64,000 nt of DNA, from NCBI GenBank assembly GCA_037042915.1, contig CM073193.1, positions 3,286,001 through 3,350,000 on the forward strand, written 5' to 3'. This document shows, piece by piece, positions 42,990-54,388 of this stretch. The notes beneath the pieces are model-generated. The model was not told the origin of the DNA, made no database searches, and saw only the letters and a program-made list of their open reading frames with translations. The position numbers and the translations under genes are program-made. Origin of the DNA: Auricularia sp. M13. Taxonomy: Eukaryota > Basidiomycota > Agaricomycetes > Auriculariales > Auriculariaceae. How positions within the stretch are numbered: position 1 is the stretch's first letter; every line of letters starts with the position of its first letter.

Positions 42990-45865
42990 ATGGGGGTGAG
43001 TGCTGGCCGTCCTTGCTGTCCTCCCCGTCTCACCCGCACTTACGCATGCTCGTGCAGTATAGCAAGTGGGTTGTTTCCAACTCTTACGTCGTCGGTTCGT
43101 CGTCTTGCTGCACTATGACCGGGGATTACTCAAAAGGAACATTGTTTTGCAGGCTCCTTCGCATGCATCGGTGGAGGTGTGTATACGAAATCTTCGCGCA
43201 CCAGAGCTTCCTAATGGTCGACAGGCCTGTTCGGTCTTGACATCAGTTCAATGTCGGGCGTTCTCACCAACCCATATTACAAGGATACTTTCCATAACGT
43301 TCGTGGTATCAAATTAACTCAGTGCGGTCTCTCTAACATCATTTATGCATCCAGCCAGGGTCTTCTGCACAGGGCGCCATCGTCGCAGCTATGCCCGCAG
43401 GGTGAGTTCATTTGCTTCAGTTTCAGACGCGTGCCGCTCATCGCTAATCGTCGCTCAAGATCTCTTGTCGGTGCATTGAGTATGCTCATCTATCGTCGAT
43501 CCGGCATGCTCTGAGCTAACATCTCTCGGCAAGGCGTATCGTATCTTGCGGATAAACTTGGACGCAGGAATACCATCATCTTTGGTAGTCTGTTCTGGAT
43601 CATTGGCAGTATCTTGCAGTGTGCGTCAGTGGTAAGTGGTCGATTTTCCGCTATCATCGGGTCATTAACATGAATGTGCACAGAACCGCGGCATGTTGGT
43701 CGCTGGCCGTATCGTCTCCGGTTTTTCTGTAAGACGTTTGTCAAGAGTGAAAGAACGTTAACCGACCATACGCAGGTCGGCATCTGCAGCGCAACGGTCC
43801 CGCTCTACCAGAGTGAACTCACCAAGGTGTGTCCTTGCAATCGATCCCAGGCTGTGCGCGAAAGCCTGAACCCGCTTTTAGCCCGCCATCCGAGGCCGTA
43901 TGGTTGCTCTGCAGCAATGGTCAATTACGTGGGGTATTCTGATCCAATACTTCATCCAGGTCAGGGTGTTTTGTACGTAGACATTGCGAACTGATTTATT
44001 TCAGTTTGGCTGCTCGGATATCCCATCGAGGGCTTCTTTCCGCATTCCCTGGGGTTTGCAGATGATTCCTGCAGTAGTTCTGGCGCTTGGCCTTCGTACG
44101 TCGACACGGAGTGGTTGCGCGTCATGTCAACTCATTGCGCTTGCGACAGTGGTATTCCCCGAATCTCCCAGGTGGCTCAGTGAGTGCCAAAGGCTCGTCA
44201 AACAATCGGACTAACGATCATTGTAGTCGACCATGACCGCCGCGACGAGGCTCTGCAAGTATTAGCGGTGAGTTAGGATATACTTATACTTGACAACGCG
44301 TGCGCATACTTATGAAACGCAGGACGTCCACGGAAAGGGGAATAGGGAGGACGAGCTCGTCGTGATTGAATACAACGAGATTGTGAACCAAGTGGAGTTC
44401 GAGCGCCGCGAGGGCGCAAAGAGCTACGCCGATCTCTTCAAGCCCGGTATTTTCCGGCGTGTTGGTCTCGGCGCATCGCTCCAAATGTGGTCTCAGGTCA
44501 GTCTCAATACCATTTCATTTCAATGGAAATTTCCTGATTTAAAATTTCCTCTATCATGCAGCTCACTGGTATGAATGTTATGATGTAAGCATCGTCGTCA
44601 CCAAACCCAATTTATTTGTTGACCCTTCTTTGCCCAGGTACTACGTGAGTCGCTGCCTACCGCGCCGATGGACGTCCCGATCTTACTGGACGGCACAATA
44701 GGTCACCTATGGTTTGTTCTGCTCGTTCAATTAGTCAAATCACGGGCTCACACTCCACAGTGTTTGAGGGAGCGGGTATCACTGGTCGCCGCGGAAATCT
44801 CATTGCTAGTTCGATCAACTACGTGTTGAACGTTGCTCTGACAGTTCCTGCTATCATATACATTGGTATGGTTCTGAATGACGCGTCGGACCTATTTTGA
44901 CGATGAGATGCTAGATCGCTGGGGTCGTCGTCCAATGCTCCTCGGTGGTCTGTTCTTCATGGCAACCTTCCTCTACTTGGTCGGTGGGCTGCAGGGAGGA
45001 TTTGGTCATTGGGGGACCGCTGAAGGCGATACGAAGCGTGGGTAGACTCATTCAAATTGGAGTGCTGTTCACTGAAACCATTTTAGGCATCTGGCTCATC
45101 TCGGGACACGATAGCGTTACCAAGGGTGTCATTGTTGTCTCGTGCGTTGATTTTCCCAGACCACGGCCTTCACTAACGCCATTGCAGCTACCTCTTCGTA
45201 TGCAGCTTTGCAATTACGATGGGGCCGGTTTCTTGGACGTATCCCGCCGAGATCTTCCCAATGCGCGTTCGTGCAAAGGCGGTGTCTATTGCCACTGCGG
45301 TTCGTCTCTGAAGGGTATGAAGAGGCTGGCCGCTGATGAACATCACGATCGCAGGCGAACTGGAGCTTCAATACAGGTCTCGCCTGGGCCGTACCTCCGA
45401 TGCTTGAACATATCGTGGGTATTTTGATTTGCACCCCATCATCATTCTCACCACACCTCACAGAGTTACAAAACCTAGTATGTAGACACGTCTATCCACT
45501 GCGATGGGGTTGACCTTGCGACAGCTTTGTCTTCGCCGCTTTCAACTCCGCGGCCTTTATTCACGTTTTGTTCTGCTTCCCCGAGACATGTGGCAGGTGC
45601 GCAACAAGCTAATATTTCCGACAGGTAATTCTCACGATTGTCTCAGGACTCTGGAAGAAATGGAAGATATCTTCGGTCAGGGCCACCATTACTCGGCCTG
45701 GAAAATTAAGCGTCACGTTGGCATCAAGACTGCTGACCAATTCCGGGACGAGAAGGCCAAGACGGTGGGCATTCTTTCTTTCTTGGAACTTTCACTGCCT
45801 GGGCCTGACACCTCATCCAGGCTCACGTTGAGGACAAAGAGAGTAGCAATGCTGATGCTGTTTAA
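42990..45865 (+). CDS. MFS hexose transporter (sugar porter family)
   Basis: Proton-coupled monosaccharide transporter of the plasma membrane. The start MG|YSKWVVSNSYVVG is joined by two introns to SFACIGGGLFGLDISSMSGV. Then come QGAIVAAMPAG, ADKLGRRNTIIFGS (D-R/K-GRR motif), VGICSATVPLYQSE, IRGRMVALQQWSITWGILIQ, PESPRWL, QMWSQLTGMNVMMYY, DRWGRRPMLLGG, TYPAEIFPMRVRAKAVSIATA, ANWSFNTGLAWAVPPM, FCFPETCG and RTLEEMEDIF, with a short last exon ending KESSNADAV. All sugar-porter signatures are present in order across 15 or more exons. No stop was found in the joined frame at the junctions I checked. The FGLDISSMS signature is seen in fungal glucose and fructose transporters. Confidence 0.85.
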
Positions 45866-46154
45866 TGAACCATTGAATGTGATATAATGACTCGACGAGG
45901 TTCATGCGCCTTGTTCAAATATGAAAGTTATGTCATTTCTCAAATCCTTCGATCAGGACATCCCTGACGCTTCGTCGGAGCCTGTACGCGACTATAGTCT
46001 CTCCGGTCTGCTTTGCAGTTAAGGCTGCGTCACACGCGGTACCGTGCCACTAGTGCACAGGGTCTATATCTTGGGACCACATTCAGCGTTTCGTTGCAGT
46101 ATATTGAGGCAGTGGAATCATTGTACAAAGTCCGAGTATTTCTACAGCACGTCC

Positions 46155-46641
46155 TCAGAAATCGCCAGAGTCAGCGAGCGCGGACTCGGCCTTCTTCTTG
46201 GCTATGAATGCAGTTAGCAACTGCGAAGATAAAGGGCAATCGTGGCAAGCTAACCGTCGTGTTTGGCCCTCTCCTTGTCGACGTAGTCAAGACCCTTAGT
46301 CTCGACAATCCTGTCGATGAAGGCGCCGCTGAGGGCAGCAATAATTTCCTGCATTTTCGTTCAGACACTGTACCATTCGGGACAGCTCATGCAACGCGGC
46401 TACCTTTGCCTTCTCATGCGAGTCGGGCTTTCCATTCACTGCGCAGTGCTCCTCATAGGCCTTCGAGGCCTCGTACGAGGCAGCGGCGGCAATGAGCTCG
46501 TGGGAGAGCTCAGCCTTGTGCGGGGCTCCCTCGACTTGGGAGTGGGCGGCAGCTTCGTCTGCAACATATACGTCAACTCTTTCGTCACCTGCCAGCAGAC
46601 AAGCAAGGCCGCCTACCAGAGTCTTGAGAGAACCAGCCCAT
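46155..46641 (-). CDS. CipC-like (DUF3759) stress protein, paralogue 1
   Basis: A small soluble protein of about 110 residues whose relatives are induced by antibiotics, light or stress in fungi; molecular function is unknown. Exon 1 MGWFSQDS is joined to DEAAAHSQVEGAPHKAEL, then SHELIAAAASYEASKAYEEH, NGKPDSHEKAK, an intron, IIAALSGAFIDRIVETKGLD, VDKERAKHD and, after a last intron, AKKKAESALADSGDF. Exon positions and sequence match the second copy at 50561. The motif GWF..DS...A and the C-terminal DSG are family hallmarks. Confidence 0.85.
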
Positions 46642-46721
46642 GCTAAGTGAAGAGTGGTGTAGATGAGGTGAGAGAGGTAGGAGGTTGAGAGAGAATGGGG
46701 GAGCGTCATGCCATGTGTGGG

Positions 46722-46729
46722 TTTTTATA
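46722..46729 (-). promoter_or_regulatory. TATA box (TATAAAAA) of CipC-like gene 1
   Basis: TATAAAAA on the minus strand, 81 bp upstream of the start codon at 46641. Its paralogue has a TATA box in the same position, consistent with strong inducible expression. Confidence 0.65.
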
Positions 46730-47062
46730 CCTCCTCCGACCGGTGACGCTATCTTCATCGCCCTGACAGCAACTCTTTATTTAGATTATTCGTCTTAGAA
46801 GTCGCTATGAGGGGCTTGCTATCGGTTTCGACGCTGCTGAGGATATGCTCGATTCCTGAAACCCATAGTTTCCGGACACGGGCATTGTCGCGCTCGTGGG
46901 GTCAGCGCGATACCGACACAGACAATAGCTGTGGGCGAGGAGCTGAGGACCGTGCACATTGCGGATGGTTTGAGGGCAAAAATAGCCAGGCGTCATCGCG
47001 TTTCCTGGCCGGTGCCTGAACAAGCGGGTGCAAAGCTGGAACCAGTCAATAAGGCAGTGAAA
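46730..47062. other. Intergenic region between CipC-like gene 1 and NHP2
   Basis: About 330 bp that must hold the upstream part of the CipC promoter and the NHP2 3' UTR. No gene seen. Confidence 0.4.
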
Positions 47063-47757
47063 CTAAAATACAACGCGCTGGTCGAGCTTCTTCACTTCCT
47101 TTAGACACTCGTCGTACATCTCGCGGTAGTCTTCCTCCTCTTCCGTCTCTTTGCCGTCCTTCTTTTTCTTCTTTTTGCTGTCGGGGCATATCAAGACGCA
47201 ACTTGTCGGCCGCTTGGTGGCGCTAGCCTGGCCGAGCTCCTCTTTTGAATGCACGAAGACGTAGGGTATGTTGGCCTCCTCGCTCAGCACGGGTAGGTGG
47301 GAGATGATGTCCATGGGAGAAATGTCGGCAGCGAGAACGAGCAACCTAGTAAACATGAGTAACAAGCGATCGACGCAGCCCAGTTACATACCCTTTCTCG
47401 CCCTTGCGAATACCCTTCACGACCTCCTTGACGCCGCGCTTGACTTGCCGTTGCTTGGAGGCTGGGAGAATGTAAACAGCCGGCATAAACGAGAAACTAG
47501 ACGAAATGACCTTTCCGCAAGGTCTTGTGCAGTTTTTTCAACAGCTTCTTCTGAGCCAGGGGGTGCGCAATCGGCGACAAGTCTAGAGCGCTGATATCGA
47601 CCTCCTCCTTGTCCTTTTTCGACTTTTTCTGTAGTCACGGTTGAGTGAATTTGCGCAGAGCTGGTGGTACACGACGCACTTTGGAAGGGCTGTCCGCAGC
47701 CTCGGTCATGGTCACGTCACCCTCCTCGTCGACCGGTTTCGACTTGTCCTTCGCCAT
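47063..47757 (-). CDS. NHP2: H/ACA snoRNP protein NHP2 (L7Ae family)
   Basis: Core protein of H/ACA snoRNPs, needed for rRNA pseudouridylation. MAKDKSKPVDEEGDVTMTEA is joined by an intron to KKSKKDKEEVDISALDLSPI and AHPLAQKKLLKKLHKTL. The L7Ae domain follows (QVKRGVKEVVKGIRKGEKG, LLVLAADISPMDIISHLP, EEANIPYVFVHSKEELGQA, KRPTSCVLI). A fungal Lys-rich insert (KKKKKKDGKETEEEED) precedes the last helix and the end LDQRVVF. The kink-turn binding surface and RKGEKG motif are present. Length is near 165 residues, as expected. Confidence 0.93.
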
Positions 47758-48173
47758 TGCAACTGAAAGAGTCGGACGAGAAACGCGTTGAGCAACGGAG
47801 AAAGCGGCCGGGCGGAGTCCGAGTCCGCGTTTCCGTCGTCCGACCAACGGTACCTCCTCAGACCGTATATTACCACCGCCAGGCACACGGGCATTAAGAT
47901 TCTCCTGTATGCAGTGGTATTAGCTACTATGATTTCTATGACTGCCGTATGCTACTCCCAGGGAAATGGCCGTCCCAGAAAGCCGGACTGCATGTCTGGA
48001 GAAGCTCTAGAGTCCCCACAATGATCCGGCTCCCACGCAAGAGATCTCTGCTCTGGACACACCACGCCGTGTTCGATATTCCTGCCCGCGCCCTTTGACG
48101 TGCATTTGCGCGCGCGCTGCACTGTGACCGTGGGCCATCTGTTCGCTAAACGACACGATCTCACACGGTCAAC
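47758..48173. promoter_or_regulatory. Divergent upstream region of NHP2 and P450
   Basis: About 415 bp between divergent start codons. No gene or clear motif is seen. Confidence 0.4.
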
Positions 48174-49950
48174 ATGTTGGAACTAGTTCCCCACTTTGCT
48201 CGTGCTGCAGCATACGGCGTCAGTGCAGTAGTCGCTGCTGGCCTTGCCACTTGCGTGGTACTGCGAATTGTCCGGCCTCTGTTCTCCCGCAACAACGAGC
48301 CTCCAACTCTGCCCTACTGGATTCCTTGTGAGTTGGCACCCTCGTAATCGAAGCTATCTGATTGGATATCACAGGGCTTGGTATGTGTACATCTGAGTAG
48401 GCGTTCATTGCCAATAAAAATTGTAGGTCATGGTATCTGGTATATGCGAGATGCGAGGGGAGTGGTGGACGCCGCCCAGTACGTCGCCCGAATTTGTGAC
48501 CATTCGGTCGACTGACGCCGCTCACAGCAAAAAATACGGCTCCTACGCACCATTCTCTCTAATCCTTGGAGGGCAGAAGATGTACGTCGTCGGCGAACCA
48601 GCAGACGTCAAGGCCGTGTACAGAGCTGCAAAGGCACTCAGCTTCGAACCAATTACTGTCGAGCTCGTGGGCGGCCCCTTCGGCATGGGTCCAGCTTCTC
48701 TCAGGATGCGCCAGGCCCCACCAGGAGAAACTCACTTGATCAATATGGCCCACCCGTTCTTCCGAGACGAGCTCACGTCGCGGCAGAGGATGGAAATCAT
48801 CAGTGAGCGGTACCTGACCGCACTGGAGGACATCATGCACGGTGTCGGAGAGCGCTTCTCGAGCGGTGTAGCCGAGAAGAGCATATCTTTGACCAGTATT
48901 GAAGTGCCCATGTGGCGCTGGTGTCGTGAGGTCGTCTTCACAGCCAGCACGAACGGCATCTTCGGTCCAACGCTCATTCGCAAGAACCCGGAGTTGTTCA
49001 ACATCTATAACGCATTTGACGAGGAGTTCTACAAGCTCGTCATGCAGTTCCCGGACTCTGCGACCGCCGACGTTCGCCGCTATCGTGCTCAGCTGTTGGA
49101 CATACTGGTGGACTTCTACTCCGACATGAAGACCGTCGAGGAGACGGCTGGAGACGTGATCTCGAAGTGGCAGCAAATTATGATCGCGCGCTCTGGTATG
49201 ACTCCGCGCGAGATGGCAGCTGGGGCATTGTCGTTGTTCTGGGGGTGCGTGTGAACTGGAATTCTCCTGCCCCATGACTGACCCGTATGCCAGATTCAAT
49301 ACGAACTCGATCAAAACTTCATTCTGGATCCTAGTATTCATCTGCTCGACACCGGGACTCGCAGACCGTCTCCGTGCAGAGTTTGCTCCGGCATTCGTGA
49401 CTGATCAGAGCCTCCCGAATGTCGGCTACTTGACCAAAGAATGTCCGTTGCTGGACGCTACGTTCCGCGAGACCCTGCGCCTAGCCACTGCGCCTTCTTC
49501 TATGCGTCTTGTCGAGGAAGAGACGGAAATCGGTGGCTTTACGTTTTACAAGGGCGATCGCGTCTTACTGCCCAGTATGCATTTGCATCGCGCAAAGCAC
49601 TTCTGGGGCGAAGATGCCGATTCCTTCAGGCCAGAACGCATCCTTGAACTCGGCGAGAAATTCGACCTTGTAGGCTGTGGATATCTGGTATGTTGGCTGG
49701 CCCGGCGAGCTTTGCTTTATAGTCTGCTGAAATTCAATCTTAGCGTCCCTTCGGAGGAGGCACCTCTTACTGTCCTGGTCGTATCTTTTCGCGGGGCGAA
49801 ATTATGGCCTTCGTCGCTCTCACGCTACACCGCTATGACCTCGAGCTATTAGGCCCAGCGCCAGTGCCAAATACTGGACCTCCGACCCTGGGCGTCCTGG
49901 ACCCGCCCATGCCGTGCGATCTTAAACTACGACTTACGCGGCGATTCTAG
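48174..49950 (+). CDS. Cytochrome P450, CYP7/CYP8-like
   Basis: ER-anchored monooxygenase. N-terminal anchor (GVSAVVAAGLATCVVL), proline hinge PPTLPYWIPWLGHG, then KKYGSYAPFSLILGG, YLTALEDIMHG and an I-helix reading SLFWGFNTNSIKTSFW. In place of the usual AGxDT this resembles the W..xN...xxFW of CYP7A and CYP8A. An ExxR in FRETLRL, FRPERIL and the heme loop FGGGTSYCPGR (Cys ligand) follow. It ends DPPMPCDLKLRLTRRF. Exons split within the N-terminal region, at WG|FN, and before the heme loop. CYP7/8-like enzymes often act on sterols or oxidised fatty acids; the substrate here is unknown. Confidence 0.87.
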
Positions 49951-50560
49951 TCTCGTTTATTGCCACTCCCGCGATGATTTGTCCCTTCACTCGTGTAAGG
50001 GTATCTACCTTAATCTACAACCTGCTCTTTCGACCCGGTACCGAACCTGCGGGAACGACAGGTTGTCCCCTATCGGCGCCCGCTTGTCATTCAATATTGC
50101 TCTGGGATCGACGGTAAAGATAAATATACATTGGTCTTGGATGGCCTGGGAATTTTCTGGCCGATCTGTGCTATGGCGACTACTCTTTTGCTTTCTCGCG
50201 CAATCCATCGGGTACAGCGGTCATGGCCCTATGCTTCTGTTGTCTGAACGCCTGGAGGCTATGTGCGGCAGACGATTCGAGAAGCTGGCACTCACCAACT
50301 GCACTGGCGGCACCGCAACCTGGACAGAGTGTCGTGGCGTGCTCTAGAACGAGGATTAGCGCAGTTTCTGTGCCTGTGCAGGTACCCCGATCTTGGGACG
50401 ATAGATGGTGCACTGGTCAAGGTGCCCTTCCGTGTCGGCATGATGTTGTCACCGCGTCCTATTTTTGTCTCCTCCTAGGCGTATATAAAGGGCAGAGTTT
50501 CTGACCTCTCCCGCATCTCTTCTCAGAGCACCTCACTCTCTCATACACGCGTAGTTTACC
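49951..50560. promoter_or_regulatory. Upstream region of CipC-like gene 2
   Basis: 610 bp between the P450 stop and the second CipC-like start. Apart from the TATA box at 50482 and a pyrimidine-rich leader just before the ATG, nothing was recognised. Confidence 0.45.
50482..50489 (+). promoter_or_regulatory. TATA box (TATATAAA) of CipC-like gene 2
   Basis: TATATAAA 72 bp upstream of the ATG at 50561, followed by a CT-rich leader. Position matches the TATA box of paralogue 1. Confidence 0.65.
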
Positions 50561-50997
50561 ATGGGTTGGTTCGCTCACGACTCCGGTGAGGCCCTCCGAC
50601 TCCGTCGTGCGCCCAAGGCTCTGCTGATGGCGCAACAGACGAGGCTGCTGCCCACGCCCAGGTTGAGGGCGCTACTGGCGAGCACAAGGCTCACCTCTCG
50701 CACGAGCTCATCGCCGCCGCCGCCTCATACGAGGCTGCGAAGGCCTACGAGGAGCACGTCGCGATCAATGGCAAGCCGGACTCCCACGAGAAGGCCAAGG
50801 AGATCCTCGCCGCTTTCAGTGGCGCGTTCATCGACCGAGTCGTCGAGACCAAGGGTCTTGACTTTGTCGACAAGGAGAGGGCTAAGCACGATGGTGAGTT
50901 GTGCAGGTTCTGGTGGTTGTGGCGAGCTCATCGCTGACCGTGAGTTACAGCTAAGAAGCGCGCGGAGGCGGCTTTGGCGGACTCGGGTTCTTACTAG
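50561..50997 (+). CDS. CipC-like (DUF3759) stress protein, paralogue 2
   Basis: Exon 1 MGWFAHDS (intron in the next Asp codon) joins DEAAAHAQVEGATGEHK, AHLSHELIAAAASYEAA, KAYEEHVAINGKPDSHEKAK, EILAAFSGAFIDRVVETKGL and DFVDKERAKHD; after a last intron KKRAEAALADSGSY. About 107 residues. First and last introns are placed as in paralogue 1 at 46155-46641. The middle intron after HEKAK is absent here, since the frame reads through. Orientation is opposite to paralogue 1, with NHP2 and the P450 gene between. Confidence 0.88.
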
Positions 50998-52157
50998 GCC
51001 GGGGCAGGGCTTGCATGTACGACATAAGAATCGAATGTTCTCTTGACTTCGCGCCGATGGGAAGGCATATGCGCCGTGCAAGTGACGCGAATCATCTTCA
51101 TCGGTTCGAACCTTTGCCTTTTCTGGTTTGCACCGCTTGCAAAGGAAATGCCCTCTATCCGTCTTTAAGGCCGCACTTGTACCGGTATTGGATAAATCCA
51201 CGCAGTTGATGACTTGTTCGGGTGGTAACAATGTCAACGGCAGCGCAAACAATCGTCGGGCATTCCATCGGCTGTCTCATGGCGGGGAAATAAATGCCCA
51301 CAACATTGTCAATGTGCCAGTAAAGACTACATATATGATTGGCAGAGAATGCTGCTTCGGTTGAACCTGGGTTAAACTGAGTGTCGCTCCGCCCTGCCAC
51401 ATATCCTATCCTCACAACTTCTGAATGCTGCGGGCTTGGAACCTATTGTTCACCATTCTTGAGCACCTCAAATTTTTACACGCGATCTGACAGTACAGTG
51501 CAGTCATGAGAAATCCCCTGTCCTTTGGCACCTTGCGCGCAACGTAACAGAGGTACGTACTTCGACCACATCGCTAGATGAAAGGTGCGAGTGTGTGCAA
51601 GTACACCCTGATCATCTTTGGCTTCTCATCCTCCAGGAGGCGGGTCTTCAGACTTGTCCAGACTTGGCCGGACTTCGAGGACCTGCGGGTGCGACGAGCG
51701 AGAGGCGTCTCATCACTGTCGATAAGTTGCATTGAGCATGCAATTCCACATTCATAGGTCAAAGACAAAGAAAGACATATGCTGTCGTTATTGTATTTTT
51801 TGCCCTGCCGATGGACAGCGTGTGCTGGAATACTGAAGCTGAAAGCCTCGCCAGGGGGGATACGGTGCAAAAATCGGTCCTTCGGCAGTGTCAAACATAT
51901 GCGACCAAGTCCCTCGAGCGCCAAGACAGCCGTTTGTATCAGCTACGAGCCAAGGCGACGAATCACAGAATTTGCTCGGGGGAGAGGGGCAGAGGATACG
52001 AGGAATCGAGGAAAAGGGACTCGCTCGGATCCATCCGGCCGGTAAAGCTTTTGCCTGCTTCCACGTCCACACACTCAGCGCGAACAATTTCGTGCCTGCG
52101 CTTGTAAAGCCTGCGCTCGTAACTTATCCACGCTCTCTACCCCCGCATACACCCCGC
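50998..52157. other. 1.16-kb intergenic region
   Basis: Between two plus-strand genes; 3' region of the CipC-like gene and promoter of BFR1. Short frames on both strands lack recognisable motifs. No gene supported. Confidence 0.45.
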
Positions 52158-53951
52158 ATGCCGCCCAAGAAGTCGCAGGAAAAGAAGGCGGACGCTGCCC
52201 CAAAAGCCAAGGCTGGCAAGGACACGCCCAACGGCAACGGCGCTGCGGAGCCGACGGCCGCGGCCCACGTCGCCTCTGACGGCCCCGCCCACAAGCCGGA
52301 CGCAGACGCATACAAGGCCGAGCAAGAGAAGATCAGGTCCGAAATCGAAGCCCTCCAAACGAAGCTTGTAAGCTGCAGTCCCTGACTTGTGCTTGACCGA
52401 CGCTTATGGCTGTTACCCGCTCTCCCTTCACCAGAACGCCGTCAAGGAGAAGATTGCGCTCACCAATAAGGATGGTCCAGCTGCTGAACGGTGCGACAGC
52501 TCGTCTCAATCCCCTCCACAGTATATCTGACATGTCCTTTGCAGCCGTGCTGCTCTGCGTGCCGAGCAGGATAGCTTGCGTGCCTCTCAAGGCAACAACA
52601 AGGTTTCTCGCGACAGGCTGCACGAGCAAATCAACACCATACAGGACAACATTCAGAAACGAGTGCGTTGTCTGTTACGAGCGGTGGAAGTGCCTGCTCA
52701 CTCAACGGTCTGCAATAGGTTCAGGACATCCAGGCTGCCAAAAAAAAGGCTCCATTCAAGACGGTTGCGGAGGTCGACAATGCCATCAAGTTCGTTCATG
52801 CTTGCTGCGCCTAGGATGCCATTCTCACCTGAACCGCGGCCAACAGGAACTTGGATAGACAGGTTGAATCTGGCAGCATGACCATCGCCCAGGAAAAACG
52901 CGCTCTTGCTGAGATCTCCACTTACAAGCGTGCCCGGAAGACGATCGAAGGGTTCCAAGCGGAGGAGGACGCTATCCAGGCCGAACGCGCCAAGGTCGAG
53001 CAGCTGCGCAACGAGTTGAACGATCCCGAGGCGCAAGCTCTGTCCGCACGCTATACCGCTATCCGCAAAGAGCTCGAAGAAATCAAGCAGCAGAGCGACG
53101 CTGCGTACGCAGACCGCAACAAGCTCTTCGACGAGCGCAATGCTCTCCAGAAGGAAATCAACGCGTTACACGAGCGCCGGCGCGAATCGACGCAGCAGTA
53201 TCGCGACGCACACGACCGTTACTGGCAGAAAGTCAACGAAGACCGCGCGCGCCGCGCCGAAAAGTACCGCGCACAGCGCGCTGCTGAGGAGGAGGAGAAG
53301 CGCAAGGAGATTATCGAGCAGATTCGCGAAGAAGCCCGTATTCCTGCGTTCGAGTCCCAGATTGAGGACTGCCAGACGCTCATCGACTTTTTCGGCAAGC
53401 TGCTAGGCGGTGGTGCCGCTGCCGCCGCTGCCATCGCCGAGGCTTCTCAACCGGTGAAGTCGTCAGACGTCAGTGGCGTCCCGAAGCTCGAGCTGCGTAA
53501 GGTCGAGGCCGACGCAAACCTGGTCGCGCGGAAAAAGAAGGGAGAGGACGAGGAGAACTATTTCGTTGGCGGGAAGGGTAAGGGGAAGAAGGGCTCTAAG
53601 ACGACCACTCCCCAGCCCCCCAAGGAGACGGAGAAGAACGCTCAGCTGAACATCCCTCTGCCCACGCTCACCGCGCTGCTCAGTTTGTCGATTCCTCCTC
53701 CCGCCTCTCACGGCGAGATTGAGCGTACGATCGACGACCTGAAGACGAAGAAGGCGTGGTTTGAGGCCAATCAACGCCGGCAAACTGAGGAGAATGTCAA
53801 GAAGGGCGAGGAGAAGATTCGTCAGCTCGAGGCGAAGGCGCAAGCCAAGTTTGGCGAAACGAACGGACACGCCCCTTCAACACCACCAGCCGAGGAGCCA
53901 GAGCAGCCTGCCGCAGCCGAAGAGGCCCCTGCTGTAGAAGCGTCCGCGTAG
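52158..53951 (+). CDS. BFR1: Bfr1-like mRNP / nuclear segregation protein
   Basis: Coiled-coil RNA-associated protein that binds polysomes at the ER and nuclear envelope. A basic, Ala/Lys-rich N-terminus (MPPKKSQEKKADAAPKAKAG) leads into KAEQEKIRSEIEALQTKL. Short exons give AVKEKIALTNKD and RDRLHEQINTIQDNIQKR. The long last exon has the family core NRQVESGSMTIAQEKRAL, RARKTIEGF and a long coiled coil (ERAKVEQLRNELND, RRRESTQQYRDAHDRYWQKV, EEEKRKEIIEQIREEARIP). The KKAWFEANQRRQTEENVKKG segment near the end is also conserved. It ends EEAPAVEASA. Good family match; four or five exons. Confidence 0.87.
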
Positions 53952-54388
53952 CGGCTGCTCTCATTCGTACAGGGTCGGTTGGATATCCCTCGTGTTCGTC
54001 TGTGTACCGCACACGCGCATATTTCTTTCGTTATAGCATTCCCTGGATTTCTCGCTTCGTGCTCTTGCTTTGCAACGCTCAGATATGAAGGGTATTTGAA
54101 TGGCGATAACCGTATATCAATCAAGTCGCAGATTAATAAACGAAGGAATGGTCCGAGAGAGAGAGCAAGACCGACGACGAGGACGAGTACATCCGGAGGG
54201 CGGAGGCGCATCGTAGTAGATGACGCCCGAGACGGTAATACAGTGGACTGCTGATACGACAACGAGTGAGAGTGGATGGCAGTGAGAACGAGCACAGCGA
54301 AGGGAATAATAGCGCAAAGGGCTTGCCGCAGGCCTGGAAATTAAACCTTAAAGTTCCGCGCTGCGACGAGCTAAATGAAGTGGGTTCC
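53952..54388. other. Convergent intergenic region BFR1/RFX
   Basis: 437 bp between the stops of two convergent genes; 3' UTRs of both. Nothing else recognised. Confidence 0.5.

Noticed and set aside
42539-43039. 166-codon minus-strand frame upstream of the sugar transporter
   Set aside because: No recognised motif, no splice support, and it overlaps the transporter's first exon; treated as chance.
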